A stretch of DNA of 64,000 nt from Nocardia acidivorans NBRC 108247 (lineage in GTDB: Bacteria > Actinomycetota > Actinomycetes > Mycobacteriales > Mycobacteriaceae): NCBI RefSeq assembly GCF_001625085.1, contig NZ_BDAW01000007.1, positions 28,878 through 92,877 on the forward strand, given 5' to 3'. The translations under genes and the position numbers were made by a program. Below, piece after piece: positions 55,143 through 64,000 of this stretch (position 1 is its first letter; each line of letters begins with the position of its first letter). The notes beneath the pieces are model-generated. The model ran no database searches. It had not been told where the DNA came from and worked only from the letters and a program-made list of their open reading frames with translations.

Positions 55143-56242
55143 GCGACGAATCGGGCAATACGCGCAAGGTTGCATCGAATGCCAATGACGGGGCGCGCAT
55201 CTCCACCGGGGCCCGCGACCGCCGCGCCAATGCCGCTGCCAGCAGCCGACTTTCGGTCCGCCTGTCCCGCCTGCTGAATATGGTCCCGTACTTCCAGGCC
55301 AACCCGGGCATCAGCGCCGCCGAGGCCGCGAGCGAACTCGGCGTCACCACCAAACAGCTGATGAGCGACCTGAACCAGCTGTGGATGTGCGGACTTCCGG
55401 GCTACGGTCCCGGCGATCTGATCGATCTGTCGTTCTCCGAGGAGAGCATCGAGGTCACCTTCTCCGCCGGTATCGATCGCCCGCTGCGCCTGACCTCGCT
55501 GGAGGCGACCGCCCTGCTGGTGGCGCTGCGCTCGATCGCGGACCTGCCCGGCATGGTCGACCCCAGCGCCGCGCATTCGGCCATCGCCAAAATCGAATCC
55601 GCCATCTCCGGCCGGGAATTCGAGGCGCTGCCCGCCCCCGCCGAGGCGCCGTCGGTGGCCACTGTCCGCTCCGCGCTCGCCGCCGGGCATGCCCTGCGCA
55701 TGGTCTACTACTCCGCCAGCCGCGATGTGGTCTCCGAACGAACAGTGGACCCGATTCGTATTGTCTTGGTGGACAACAACAGCTATCTGCAAGCCTGGTG
55801 CCGGGAAGCCGAGGGCGTGCGCCTGTTCCGCCTCGACCGCATCGAGGAGGCCACCGAACTCGACCAACCGGCCCGCCCGCCCGCCGATGCCACCCTCGAC
55901 GAGACCTCGGCGCTGGACCTGTTCGTAGACGATCCCGCCGTGCCGCTGGCCCGCCTCCTGATTCACGCCGACTACTCGTGGGTCCTGGACCAGTACCCGA
56001 TGCATCGGGTCGCGGTGCATCCGGACGGCGGTGTCGAGGCCACCATGCGCTTCGCCACCCTGGACTGGATGGCCCGCCTGCTGCTCGGCTTCGGCGCGGG
56101 TGTCACCGTGCTCGGTCCGCCCGAACTGGTGACCGCCGTGCGCGAACGCTCCGGCACCGCGCTGGTGGCGTATTCGGCCCTGGCCCAGGACGATTCGACC
56201 GACCTGCAACTGACCGGCTTCGAGGAGGTCGGTCCCGCTTGA
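55139..56242 (+). CDS. pafC: WYL-domain regulator PafC
   Basis: Partner of PafB, 367 residues. A disordered N-terminal stretch of about 35 residues precedes the HTH (about 40-100: RLLNMVPYFQANPGISAAEAASELGVTTKQLMSDLNQLWMCGLPGYGPGDLID). The WYL part (about 185-250) reads VDPIRIVLVDNNSYLQAWCREAEGVRLFRLDRI and departs from the exact W-Y-L triad. Its WCX domain is at the C-terminus. Both subunits are adjacent and coupled. The downstream gene again overlaps (TTGA). Confidence 0.94.
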   Translation: MSDESGNTRKVASNANDGARISTGARDRRANAAASSRLSVRLSRLLNMVPYFQANPGISAAEAASELGVTTKQLMSDLNQLWMCGLPGYGPGDLIDLSFSEESIEVTFSAGIDRPLRLTSLEATALLVALRSIADLPGMVDPSAAHSAIAKIESAISGREFEALPAPAEAPSVATVRSALAAGHALRMVYYSASRDVVSERTVDPIRIVLVDNNSYLQAWCREAEGVRLFRLDRIEEATELDQPARPPADATLDETSALDLFVDDPAVPLARLLIHADYSWVLDQYPMHRVAVHPDGGVEATMRFATLDWMARLLLGFGAGVTVLGPPELVTAVRERSGTALVAYSALAQDDSTDLQLTGFEEVGPA

Positions 56243-57282
56243 CCGCCCCGAGAACGACCGCCCCGCGGGTGATGGTGCTGGGCGCGGGCAGTATCGGCAT
56301 CTATGTCGGCGGCACACTCGCCGCCGCGGGCGCGGATGTCACCTTCATCGGCCGTCCCCGGCTGCTCGATGAGATCGCGACCCACGGCATCCGGCTCACG
56401 AATCTCGAGGGCGCGGACGAACGGGTCGACCCGGCGCTGTTCCGCACCGCCACCGATCCGGCCGAGGCCGCCGACGCCGACCTGGTGCTCATCACGGTCA
56501 AGTCCGCCGATACCGAGCAGGCCGCCCGCGAACTGTCCGGCCTGATCAAGCCCGGCACCGTGGTGATCAGCCTGCAGAACGGCATCGGCAATGACGCCGT
56601 CATCCGCGATGTGCTGCCCGGCTGCGTGGTGCTGGCGGGCATGGTCATGTTCAATGTCGTGCACCGCGAGAGCGGCCGCTTCCATCGCGGCACCGCGGGT
56701 GGGGTGGCCGTCGCCGACGATGCGGTGCTGAACCGTTTCGCCTCGGTGCTGCACGCCTCGGGCCTCGGGGTGAAGCGTCATCCCGACCTGCTGCCCGTGC
56801 AGTGGGCCAAACTCCTGCTGAATCTGAACAATCCCATCAACGCGCTGTCCGGTCGTCCGCTGCGGGAGGAACTGGGCACCCGGGATTACCGCCGCTGTCT
56901 GGCCCTGACCCAGCGGGAGGCGCTCGCGGCCATGTCCCGCGCGCGAATCCGCCCCGCCCGGCTCACCTCGCTGCCGCCCGAGGCCATGGCGCGCCTGCTG
57001 ACGGTCCCCGACGGGGTCTTCCGCCGGGTCGCCGGCCGCGTGCTCGCCATCGACCCGATGGCGCGCTCATCCATGGCCGATGACCTGGCGGCGGGTCGCA
57101 AAACCGAAATCGCTTGGCTCTGTGGTGAAATCGTGAGCCTCGGAGCCATGGTCGGATTGCCCACACCGGTCAACGCGCGCCTTATCGAATTGGTCACGGC
57201 CGCGGAGAACGGGGACCGTCGCACCTGGTCCGGGCCGGAGTTGCTGGCCGAACTGACCGCGGTGGCGCATTCGGAGTCTTGA
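56239..57282 (+). CDS. Ketopantoate-reductase (PanE)-like protein
   Basis: A 347-residue NADP-dependent 2-dehydropantoate 2-reductase family member. Rossmann motif VMVLGAGSIGIYVGGTLAAAG (about 11-31, partly listed), the NGIGND loop and the catalytic Lys in VQWAKLLLNLNNPINALS are visible. Start is TTG 56239, in TTGA overlap with pafC, with GAGGAGG about 10 bases upstream. PanE-family enzymes make pantoate for CoA, but this group also includes other reductases; placement between pafC and tatA is unusual and its exact job is open. Confidence 0.85.
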   Translation: MTAPRTTAPRVMVLGAGSIGIYVGGTLAAAGADVTFIGRPRLLDEIATHGIRLTNLEGADERVDPALFRTATDPAEAADADLVLITVKSADTEQAARELSGLIKPGTVVISLQNGIGNDAVIRDVLPGCVVLAGMVMFNVVHRESGRFHRGTAGGVAVADDAVLNRFASVLHASGLGVKRHPDLLPVQWAKLLLNLNNPINALSGRPLREELGTRDYRRCLALTQREALAAMSRARIRPARLTSLPPEAMARLLTVPDGVFRRVAGRVLAIDPMARSSMADDLAAGRKTEIAWLCGEIVSLGAMVGLPTPVNARLIELVTAAENGDRRTWSGPELLAELTAVAHSES

Positions 57283-57348
57283 CGAAAAACCCGGGCATAT
57301 GCATGTCCGGTAGCATCTGAAACACCACAGTCTTTGGAGGTTGGAATT

Positions 57349-57618
57349 ATGGGCAGCATCAGCCCGTGGCACTTGCTGATCGTCGCACTGGTCTTCCTGC
57401 TGTTCTTCGGTTCGAAGCGGATGCCAGACGCGGCCCGCAGCCTGGGCCGCTCCATGCGGATCTTCAAGAGCGAAGTCAGCCAGATGCAGAACGAGGCCAC
57501 CAAGCCGGCCGAGACCGCCCCCGAGGCGGCCGCCCCGCAGCAGCTTCCGCCCGCGCAGCCGGTGGTGCAGCAGCCCGCCGCCGCGCAGCCGGTGAACGTC
57601 GAGAAGCCCCAGGTCTGA
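57349..57618 (+). CDS. tatA: Sec-independent translocase subunit TatA
   Basis: An 89-residue pore-forming subunit of the twin-arginine export system. It has the short N-terminal membrane helix (SISPWHLLIVALVFLLFFG, about 3-21), the FGSKRMP hinge, an amphipathic helix (DAARSLGRSMRIFKSEV) and a Pro/Ala/Gln-rich tail. GGAGG precedes ATG 57349 by 8 bases. tatC lies 94 bases downstream, as in mycobacteria. Confidence 0.97.
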   Translation: MGSISPWHLLIVALVFLLFFGSKRMPDAARSLGRSMRIFKSEVSQMQNEATKPAETAPEAAAPQQLPPAQPVVQQPAAAQPVNVEKPQV

Positions 57619-57712
57619 CCGCATCTGACGCCGGGGTTGAGTAGACGCTCACCCCCGGTCAAGCGTTGTCCAGGTCCGGGGCGTTCACTCGCAGCGAGGC
57701 AGTCACACACAC

Positions 57713-58687
57713 ATGCGCATTCCGTTCGATCCGCGCCGCAGCAAGCGCAGGACCAATCCCGAGGGCACCATGTCCCTCGTCGAGCATCTGGCCGAACTCC
57801 GCTACCGGCTGCTCGTGGCGCTGGCGGCCATCTCGGTCACCACGCTGCTCGGGTTCTTCTGGTACTCGCATTCGTTCCTCGGCATCGAGAGCCTCGGCGA
57901 TATCCTGACCGGACCGTACTGTGAACTGCCAGCCTCCTCGCGCGCGAATCTGAGCCCGGACGGCGCGTGCCGATTGCTGGCGACCGCGCCGTTCGAACAG
58001 TTCATGTTGCGCCTGCAGGTGGGTGCGACCGCGGGTGTGGTCATGGCCAGCCCGATCTGGCTGTACCAGCTGTGGGCGTTCGTCACCCCCGGCCTGTACG
58101 CCAAGGAGCGCAAGTACGCGGTCTCCTTCGTCACCGCGGGTGCGAGCCTGTTCGTGGCGGGCGCGGTGCTCGCGTACTGGATCGTCGCGCACGCGTTGAG
58201 CTTTCTGCTCACCATCGGCAACAACACCCAGATCACTGCGCTGAGCGGTTCGCTGTACTTCGGGTTCATCATCAAACTGCTGATAATCTTCGGCGTCAGC
58301 TTCGAAACACCGCTGCTGATCGTGGGTTTGAACTTCCTGGGTGTGCTCACCTATGAGCGGCTCACCAAATGGCGGCGAGGGTTGATCTTCGGCCTGTTCG
58401 TCTTCGCGGCCATCGTGACTCCGCAGGACCCGTTCTCGATGCTGGCGCTGGCGCTGGCGTTGACGGTGCTGTTCGAGATCGCCGTGCAGATCGCGCGCAT
58501 CAACGATCGGCGCAAGGCCCGCAATGCCGAGAACTGGGACAACCTCTCCGATGACGAGGCCTCACCGCTGTCCGACAGTGGCGAGGGCATCGGTCACGCG
58601 AGCCCGGTCGAGGCGCCCGAACCGGTTCCCGCGGCCACGCCGGAGAAAACAACGCGAAGCGTGTCGGATTACTCCGATACCCTCTGA
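57713..58687 (+). CDS. tatC: Sec-independent translocase subunit TatC
   Basis: The multi-spanning Tat receptor, 324 residues. Six helices; conserved [15 protein letters not shown] (cytosolic N-terminus that binds the twin-Arg signal), the periplasmic loop with [25 protein letters not shown] and [18 protein letters not shown]. The C-terminal tail of about 60 polar residues is typical of actinobacteria. A 2-base gap to helY's GTG suggests the two are coupled. Confidence 0.97.
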   Translation: MRIPFDPRRSKRRTNPEGTMSLVEHLAELRYRLLVALAAISVTTLLGFFWYSHSFLGIESLGDILTGPYCELPASSRANLSPDGACRLLATAPFEQFMLRLQVGATAGVVMASPIWLYQLWAFVTPGLYAKERKYAVSFVTAGASLFVAGAVLAYWIVAHALSFLLTIGNNTQITALSGSLYFGFIIKLLIIFGVSFETPLLIVGLNFLGVLTYERLTKWRRGLIFGLFVFAAIVTPQDPFSMLALALALTVLFEIAVQIARINDRRKARNAENWDNLSDDEASPLSDSGEGIGHASPVEAPEPVPAATPEKTTRSVSDYSDTL

Positions 58688-58689
58688 CG

Positions 58690-61386
58690 GTGACATCAAG
58701 GTCGCTTACTGGCGAACTGGCGGCATTCGCCGAAGAGCTGAAATTCGAGCTGGATCCGTTCCAGCGCAAGTCGTGTGAGGCGTTGCAGGGCGGGCACAGT
58801 GTGCTCGTCTGCGCGCCCACCGGTGCGGGCAAGACGGTGGTCGGCGAGTTCGCGGTCCACCTGGCCCTGGCCTCGGGCGGCAAATGCTTCTACACGACGC
58901 CCATCAAGGCGCTGTCGAATCAGAAGTTCGCCGACCTCACCGCGCGCTACGGCCGGGAATCGGTGGGTCTGCTCACCGGGGACCAGTCCATCAATCCGCA
59001 CGCCCCCGTCGTGGTCATGACCACCGAGGTGCTGCGCAATATGCTGTATGCGAGTTCCGATGCGCTGCAAGGACTCTCGTATGTGGTGATGGACGAGGTG
59101 CACTACCTGGCCGACCGGTTCCGCGGCGCGGTGTGGGAAGAGGTCATTCTGCACCTGTCGCCCGAGGTGCGCCTGGCCTGCCTGTCCGCCACGGTCAGCA
59201 ATGCCGAGGAGTTCGGCGCGTGGATGGAGACGGTGCGCGGCGATACCGCGGTCATCGTGGACGAGACTCGGCCGGTGCCGCTGTGGCAGCACGTCATGGT
59301 CGGGCGGCGTATGTTCGACCTCTTCGACACCAGGTCCAGTGATCAGAAGGTGCTGGTCGACGAGGATCTGGTGCGCTTCATCAAACAGCGCGAAGCCGCC
59401 GACCGGATGGACAATTTCGGTATGCCCGGCGGGCGCGGGCGGGGTGGGCCGCGCCGGTTCTTCCGGCCGGTGCCCAGGCCCGAGGTGATCGCCAAACTCG
59501 ATGACGAGGGTCTGCTCCCGGCCATCACCTTCATTTTCAGCCGCGCGGGATGCGATGGGGCGCTTGCCCAATGCGTGCGCTCGCGGCTTGATCTGGCCCG
59601 CGAGGAGGATCGCGCCGAGGTCGACGCGATCATCGAGAAGCACACCGGTGATCTGCCGCGCGGTGATCTCGAGGTGCTCGGCTACTGGGAGTGGCGCGAG
59701 GGGTTGCATCGCGGCTTCGCGGCGCATCACGCGGGGATGCTGCCCGCCTTCCGGCACACCGTCGAGGAACTGTTCGTGCGCGGGCTGGTCCGGGCCGTAT
59801 TCGCCACCGAGACACTGGCTCTGGGCATCAATATGCCCGCGCGCACGGTGGTGCTCGAGCGGCTGGTGAAGTTCAACGGTGAGACGCACGCGGAGTTGAC
59901 GCCGGGGGAGTACACCCAGCTCACCGGGCGCGCGGGGCGGCGCGGTATCGATGTTGAGGGCCACGCGGTGGTCATGTGGCATCCGGATGTGGATACCAGC
60001 GCGGTGGCCGGATTGGCCTCCACCCGAACCTATCCGCTCAAGAGTTCGTTCCGGCCCGGATACAACATGTCCATCAATCTGGTGGATCGGATGGGCGCGG
60101 AGAATTCGCGGACCCTGCTGGAGCGGTCCTTCGCGCAGTTCCAGGCGGACCGGTCGGTCGTGGGTCTGGTGCGCGGTATCGACAAGAGCGAATCGCAGAT
60201 GCGCAAACTGCGCTCCCAACTCGGCGATGACGATTTCCTCAAGTACATCCAACTGCGCGAACGTATTCGGGCCCGCGAGCGCCAGATCGAGAATCAGGGT
60301 CGCACCGATCGGCGCTCGGCCGCGGTCTCGGCGCTGGCCGCGCTGCGCCGCGGTGATGTGGTGGCGATTCCCGGCGGACGTCGCCAGGGGCTCGCGGTCA
60401 TCCTCGAGCCCGATGCCACCCCGGGCGATCCGCGCCCGCTGGTGCTCACCGAGGACAAGTGGGCGGGCCGTATCTCCGCGGCCGATTTCCCCACCCCCGC
60501 GCAATCCCTGGGCCACCTGCGCCTGCCCCGGCACGTGGACCATCGCACCGCGCGGGTGCGCCGCGATCTGGCCTCGGCGCTGCGCAGCACCGGCATCGTG
60601 GTCCCCGGTCGCGGCCGCACCGGCAAGAAGTCCCGGGCCGCGGACGATCACGAATTGCAGTCGCTGCGGCGCGCGCTGCGGAACCATCCGGCGCATGCCC
60701 GCCCGGATCGGGAACAGTTGGCGCGCATAGGCGAACGCTACAACCGCATCGCCCGCGAAGCCGAGTCCATGCGCCAGCAGGTGGCGGCCACGACCAATTC
60801 GCTGGCCCGCACCTTCGATCGGATTGTGGCCCTGCTCGCCGAGCGCGGATACGTGCGGGACGGCGAGGTCACCGCCGACGGCCGCCGCCTGGCCCGCATC
60901 TACGCCGAAGCCGATCTGGTGGTCGCCGAAAGCTTGCGGCAGGGTTTGTGGCGTGGCCTCGGACCGGCCGAATTGGCCGCGGTGGTGTCCATCCTGGTGT
61001 TCGAATCACGCCAGGAGGGTGGCTATCTCGGCGCTTCGGGGCCGACCGCGCCGATTCGCCGGGCCGTCGACGCCACCATCGCGGTGTGGTCGCAGCTGCG
61101 CGCGGACGAGGCCAGGCATCGGCTCTCGCCCACGCGCGAACCCGATCTCGGTTTCGTTACCGGTATGCACTCGTGGGCGCGCGGCGATGATCTCGCCGAC
61201 GCCCTGCTCGCCAGTGGGGATCGCGGAAATCCGCTGTCGGCGGGCGATTTCGTGCGCTGGTGCCGTCAGGTCATCGACATGCTGGACCAGATCCACAACA
61301 CCGCCGACGATGTGGAGGTCGCGGCCACGGCGGCCAAGGCGGTCAAGGCTATTCGGCGGGGTGTCGTCGCGGTGGACGCCGCGTAG
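58690..61386 (+). CDS. helY: DEAD/DEAH-box (Ski2-like) helicase HelY
   Basis: An 898-residue Ski2/Mtr4-like RNA or DNA helicase, matching M. tuberculosis helY (Rv2092c). Walker A APTGAGKT (about 41), motif Ia YTTPIKALSNQKF, motif II MDEVHYL (about 134), motif III LSATVSN, and the helicase C domain with FATETLALGINMPARTVV, QLTGRAGRRGID. A DSHCT-type C-terminal region follows. GTG 58690 is the start, 2 bases after the tatC stop. Confidence 0.95.
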   Translation: MTSRSLTGELAAFAEELKFELDPFQRKSCEALQGGHSVLVCAPTGAGKTVVGEFAVHLALASGGKCFYTTPIKALSNQKFADLTARYGRESVGLLTGDQSINPHAPVVVMTTEVLRNMLYASSDALQGLSYVVMDEVHYLADRFRGAVWEEVILHLSPEVRLACLSATVSNAEEFGAWMETVRGDTAVIVDETRPVPLWQHVMVGRRMFDLFDTRSSDQKVLVDEDLVRFIKQREAADRMDNFGMPGGRGRGGPRRFFRPVPRPEVIAKLDDEGLLPAITFIFSRAGCDGALAQCVRSRLDLAREEDRAEVDAIIEKHTGDLPRGDLEVLGYWEWREGLHRGFAAHHAGMLPAFRHTVEELFVRGLVRAVFATETLALGINMPARTVVLERLVKFNGETHAELTPGEYTQLTGRAGRRGIDVEGHAVVMWHPDVDTSAVAGLASTRTYPLKSSFRPGYNMSINLVDRMGAENSRTLLERSFAQFQADRSVVGLVRGIDKSESQMRKLRSQLGDDDFLKYIQLRERIRARERQIENQGRTDRRSAAVSALAALRRGDVVAIPGGRRQGLAVILEPDATPGDPRPLVLTEDKWAGRISAADFPTPAQSLGHLRLPRHVDHRTARVRRDLASALRSTGIVVPGRGRTGKKSRAADDHELQSLRRALRNHPAHARPDREQLARIGERYNRIAREAESMRQQVAATTNSLARTFDRIVALLAERGYVRDGEVTADGRRLARIYAEADLVVAESLRQGLWRGLGPAELAAVVSILVFESRQEGGYLGASGPTAPIRRAVDATIAVWSQLRADEARHRLSPTREPDLGFVTGMHSWARGDDLADALLASGDRGNPLSAGDFVRWCRQVIDMLDQIHNTADDVEVAATAAKAVKAIRRGVVAVDAA

Positions 61387-61500
61387 CGAATCGGTCTGTG
61401 CTTTGATTCTTGAAGACGTACCGACCGCGGTGGGCTCACGAGCGTGTTCCCGCTCGGGGGGCTAGCGTGTGTACATCGGATTGCGAGTGGAGGCAAGCAA

Positions 61501-62190
61501 ATGAGCGGCCCGTACGGACCGAACGACGCCCCAGGAACTGGGGAGGGACGCAACGATCCGACGCAGCAGTGGGGCGGCGGTCAGCCGCAGCCCGGTAGTG
61601 CCGGACCGAACTGGGGTGGTCAGCAGCCGGCGCAGCCGACCACGAATTGGGGCGACCAGCAGCAGCCGTGGGCGCAGAGTCAGCCGCAGCAGCCGCAGCC
61701 CGGTCAGCAGTGGGGGCAGAGTCAGCCGCAGTGGCCGCAGCAGGGTCAGCCCGCCACCGGCGGACATGAGTGGGGTCAGCAGCCGCAGCCGGGTCAGCCG
61801 CAGTGGCCGCAGCAGGGTCAGCCCGGCTGGGATCAGCAGCAGCCGGGCCAGCAGTGGCCGCAGCCGCAGCCCGCGAAAAAGAAGAAGACCGGTCTGATCA
61901 TCGGCATTGTGGCAGCCGTCGTGGTCGTACTCGGTGCGATCGTCGCCGGTGTCGTGGTGCTGACCGCCAAGGACCAGTTGGACAACAAAGCCGTGGCCAC
62001 CGGTGTGCAGAAGGTGCTCAAGGATTCCTACGGCATCGAGGATGTCCAGGATGTGAGCTGCCCGTCCGGCCAGAAGGTCGAGGTGGACAAGACTTTCGAC
62101 TGCACCCTCAAGGTGGGCGGTGAGGCCAAGAAGGTCACCATCAAGGTCACCAAGGATGACGGCACCTACGAGGTGGGTCGTCCCAGCTGA
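61501..62190 (+). CDS. Membrane protein with Q/P/W-rich N-terminus and DUF4333-type domain
   Basis: A 229-residue protein like mycobacterial Rv2091c. Residues 1-125 are a cytoplasmic, disordered region of repeated Gln/Pro/Trp/Gly (blocks such as QWPQQGQP). One membrane helix follows (about 127-153), then an extracellular DUF4333-like domain (NKAVATGVQKVLKDSYG ... CPSGQKVEVDKTFDCTL, with two cysteines). ATG 61501 has GGAGG 8 bases upstream. Function unknown; the placement next to helY is conserved. Confidence 0.87.
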   Translation: MSGPYGPNDAPGTGEGRNDPTQQWGGGQPQPGSAGPNWGGQQPAQPTTNWGDQQQPWAQSQPQQPQPGQQWGQSQPQWPQQGQPATGGHEWGQQPQPGQPQWPQQGQPGWDQQQPGQQWPQPQPAKKKKTGLIIGIVAAVVVVLGAIVAGVVVLTAKDQLDNKAVATGVQKVLKDSYGIEDVQDVSCPSGQKVEVDKTFDCTLKVGGEAKKVTIKVTKDDGTYEVGRPS

Positions 62191-62226
62191 TCGGCGGGAA
62201 AGTCGAACTTCTGAAACATCGTGCGG

Positions 62227-62257
62227 CCCGGGGCGATCAATGATCGTCCCGGGTTTC
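62227..62257 (+). terminator. Terminator after the DUF4333-type gene
   Basis: CCCGGGGCGATCA (62227-62239) pairs with TGATCGTCCCGGG (62241-62253), with one G-U pair in RNA, and TTTC follows. It lies 36 bases after the stop. Confidence 0.72.
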
Positions 62258-62333
62258 GTCGTCCCGGGCAATGGTGCCGCGAGTTTGCCGGAGTACAGTG
62301 GCCCGAAGATCGTGAAGTAGATAGGAGTTGGGG

Positions 62334-62738
62334 GTGCCGATGAATACGACTGTGCGAAAAGCCGGTTGGAGCGTCACCGCCGTCGCCGCGTTGGCCGCGG
62401 CCTTCGCCCCCGCGGTCGTGGTGCACGCCGCGGGACCCGATCCGGTCGTCTACGACTGCACCCGAAGCGCCGACCAGGCCGTGCAACGGCCGTCGAATAT
62501 CCTGCTGGCCTGCGGGGATGGCGGACTCTGGGTCAAGGACATCACCTGGTCCAGCTGGGGCCCCGATACCGCCGAGGGCGACGGCACCCAATCGCGCCGG
62601 GTCTGCGTGCCCGACTGCGCCAGCGGTGGGGTGCGCACCGCGCCCACGCACATCACGCTGCGCAATCTCGACGGCAATCGATTCCGCCAGGCCCAGATCT
62701 CCGACCTGAACGGTCAGCCGGAGACCTGGCCGCTCTGA
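62334..62738 (+). CDS. Small secreted protein of unknown function
   Basis: I do not recognise this 134-residue protein. It has a signal peptide (about 1-33: RKAGWSVTAVAALAAAFAPAVVVHAAG) and a mature part with four cysteines (YDCTRS, LACGDG, VCVPDC), enough for two disulfides, and the motif WSSWGP. The start is uncertain: an AGGAG site fits GTG 62334 best (6 bases); ATG 62340 and TTG 62328 are also in frame. It resembles small exported proteins of Nocardia and mycobacteria with a WxxWG motif. It converges on the exonuclease gene. Confidence 0.7.
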   Translation: MPMNTTVRKAGWSVTAVAALAAAFAPAVVVHAAGPDPVVYDCTRSADQAVQRPSNILLACGDGGLWVKDITWSSWGPDTAEGDGTQSRRVCVPDCASGGVRTAPTHITLRNLDGNRFRQAQISDLNGQPETWPL

Positions 62739-62754
62739 TCACCGCGACAGCGGT

Positions 62755-63723
62755 TCAGCGCTTGGCCATGGCGGTGATGAGCCGCTTGACCGGGGATTCG
62801 GCGTTGTAGGCCACGGCCAGTTCCGCGAGCCGGTCCGAATCCTCGGGTTCGCGAGGCAGGGTGTCGGGCCGCGAGAATTCGACGGTCGCATCCTGAACGA
62901 CCCGTACGACGGGACCGGCGACCTTCAAATAGTCTTCCGCCGCAACGAGTTTCGCGCGCACGCCCTTGGCGAGGTCCGAGGCCGGGTCGGTGGCCGCGGC
63001 GCGCAGGGCGTCCAGGGAGCCGAATTTGGTGATGAGCTGGGCCGCGGATTTATCGCCGATGCCCGCCACACCCGGCAGACCGTCCGAGGCGTCGCCGCGC
63101 AGCGCCGCCATATCGGCGTAGGCCGGGCCCGCGTTCTCCAACGGCACACCGTATTTCGCGGAGACCTCGGCGGGGCCCCACAACTCGGCCTTGGCCAGGC
63201 CGCGCCCGACGTAGAACACCCGCACCGGGGGAGCGGGGGTGTCGCGCACCAGTTGCAGCAGGTCGCGGTCGCCACTGACCACGATCACCTCGCTATCGCG
63301 TTCGACGGTGGCGAGAGTGCCGATCACATCGTCGGCCTCGAGTCCCTCGGCCCCGGCGGTGGCGATGCCGGCGGCCTCCAGCACCTCCAGGATCATGTCC
63401 ACCTGCGGGGTGAGGGTATCCGGAACCTCTTCCGCCACAGCGGCTATCGCGTCGGCGGGCTGCTCCTGCGCGACCCGGTGCGCCTTGTACGACGGAATCA
63501 GATCGACCCGGAACTTGGGCCGCCAATCCAGATCCAGACATACCACCAGCCGACTCGGGGCGTGCTGTTTGGTGAGCGCCGCGACCATATCGGTGAACCC
63601 TCGCACCGCGTTGACCGGCCGCCCGTCCGGCGCGGTGATCTTCTCGGGAATCGCGTAGAAGGCGCGGAACCAGAGGCTGGCGCCGTCGAGCAACAGCAGG
63701 GGACCGGTGGCGGGTTCGCTCAT
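62755..63723 (-). CDS. 5'-3' exonuclease (Pol I N-domain-like)
   Basis: A 322-residue flap/5' nuclease like Rv2090. Acidic metal-binding clusters are visible: [63 protein letters not shown] and the helix-hairpin-helix [25 protein letters not shown] 63723 gives the normal N-terminus ([14 protein letters not shown]); upstream codons are not conserved. It acts in RNA-primer removal or repair, alongside Pol I. All catalytic Asp/Glu are present. Confidence 0.93.
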   Translation of the reverse strand: MSEPATGPLLLLDGASLWFRAFYAIPEKITAPDGRPVNAVRGFTDMVAALTKQHAPSRLVVCLDLDWRPKFRVDLIPSYKAHRVAQEQPADAIAAVAEEVPDTLTPQVDMILEVLEAAGIATAGAEGLEADDVIGTLATVERDSEVIVVSGDRDLLQLVRDTPAPPVRVFYVGRGLAKAELWGPAEVSAKYGVPLENAGPAYADMAALRGDASDGLPGVAGIGDKSAAQLITKFGSLDALRAAATDPASDLAKGVRAKLVAAEDYLKVAGPVVRVVQDATVEFSRPDTLPREPEDSDRLAELAVAYNAESPVKRLITAMAKR

Positions 63724-63817
63724 GCGCCAGACGCTACCGCGCGCGGGTGACACGGTGCGGTGACATCCCACGGCGCGCCCGGACCATGCGACTGTCCAAC
63801 CGCCGTGTTCCCACCGC

Positions 63818-63879
63818 GCGGCGCTCGGGTGCACGAATCAGTCGGCCAATCGCGGTCGCGGCGTTCGGGTGCCCGAATC
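63818..63879. repeat. Pair of 22-bp direct repeats in the terminal gap
   Basis: GCGGCGYTCGGGTGCMCGAA followed by TC, at 63818-63839 and 63858-63879, exactly 40 bp apart. The second holds the perfect dyad TTCGGG-TG-CCCGAA. The gap 63724-64000 has no gene that I can support; the sites may belong to the promoter of a gene outside the window or of the exonuclease. Confidence 0.45.
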
Positions 63880-64000
63880 GAATGGGGGTGCGGTCCACCA
63901 CCCGTAAACAGTCGTCACGCGTGCTCGCCGTGGTGGCTTGCGGGGCACGGTGCGATCACCCGGGAAACCAGGCCCGGGTTCGGGTGGACCACCCCCTGCG

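Noticed and set aside
58696..60696. Long open frame of 666 codons on the minus strand opposite helY
   Set aside because: It is antisense to a complete, motif-rich helicase, has Arg/Gly/His-heavy composition and no domain; typical of GC-rich coding DNA.
61560..61870. Gln/Pro/Trp repeat region as a nucleic-acid repeat element
   Set aside because: The repeats are in frame and belong to the disordered cytoplasmic N-terminus of the DUF4333-type protein, a conserved feature of that gene.

Overview
The window looks like chromosomal DNA of a Nocardia-type actinomycete (order Mycobacteriales). It is GC-rich throughout, starts are often GTG or TTG, and the gene order at both ends follows the Mycobacterium tuberculosis Rv2090-Rv2122 region as I remember it: hisE-hisG, RecB-like nuclease, trmI and mpa on the left; dop, pup, prcB, prcA, pafA, pafB, pafC, tatA, tatC, helY, a DUF4333-type membrane protein and a 5'-3' exonuclease on the right. 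The species call is inference; I saw no rRNA or tRNA.

Layout. 0-7.6 kb: 3' end of a carnitine/choline acyltransferase, a TerD protein, hisE/hisG, a RecB-like nuclease facing trmI, two tandem MTB12-like secreted proteins, and the proteasomal ATPase mpa. 7.6-48.8 kb: an accessory block between mpa and dop. It contains a MarR/ABC exporter pair; a Ser/Thr kinase - lipoprotein - Ser/Thr kinase cluster; a reductive-pyrimidine or hydantoin catabolic cluster (MocR regulator, beta-ureidopropionase-like amidohydrolase, dihydropyrimidinase, LLM-class flavin/F420 oxidoreductase, ABC importer); two paralogous GT39-like membrane glycosyltransferases around a cyclophilin, an AIM24 protein, a 27-residue ORF, a broken Uma2 gene, a Nudix hydrolase and an F420-type reductase; a secreted CocE-type hydrolase, a PucR regulator and a fatty-acyl-CoA synthetase divergent from a second-type glutamine synthetase; several TetR/oxidoreductase pairs; a TPR protein with a long DAF-repeat linker; an ArsC-like protein; a patch of decayed genes; an AurF-like diiron oxygenase; a flavin hydroxylase; and a DUF418 membrane protein. 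48.8-63.7 kb: the Pup-proteasome locus proper, followed by pafBC, a PanE-like reductase, tatAC, helY and housekeeping neighbours.

How the genes work together. Dop deamidates Pup (the encoded C-terminus is GGQ), PafA ligates it to substrates, Mpa (C-terminal GQYL) recruits and unfolds them, and PrcBA degrades them; PafBC is the WYL-type DNA-damage regulator. In the middle block the clearest unit is the pyrimidine/hydantoin operon: importer, ring-opening hydrolase, carbamoyl hydrolase and a flavin/F420 oxidoreductase sitting where the ring-reducing or ring-modifying step would be expected, with no dihydropyrimidine dehydrogenase in view. Many regulators (MarR, MocR, PucR, five intact TetR) sit beside palindromes that I list with coordinates. 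Several promoters look leaderless: a TANNNT box 6-8 nt before the start codon.
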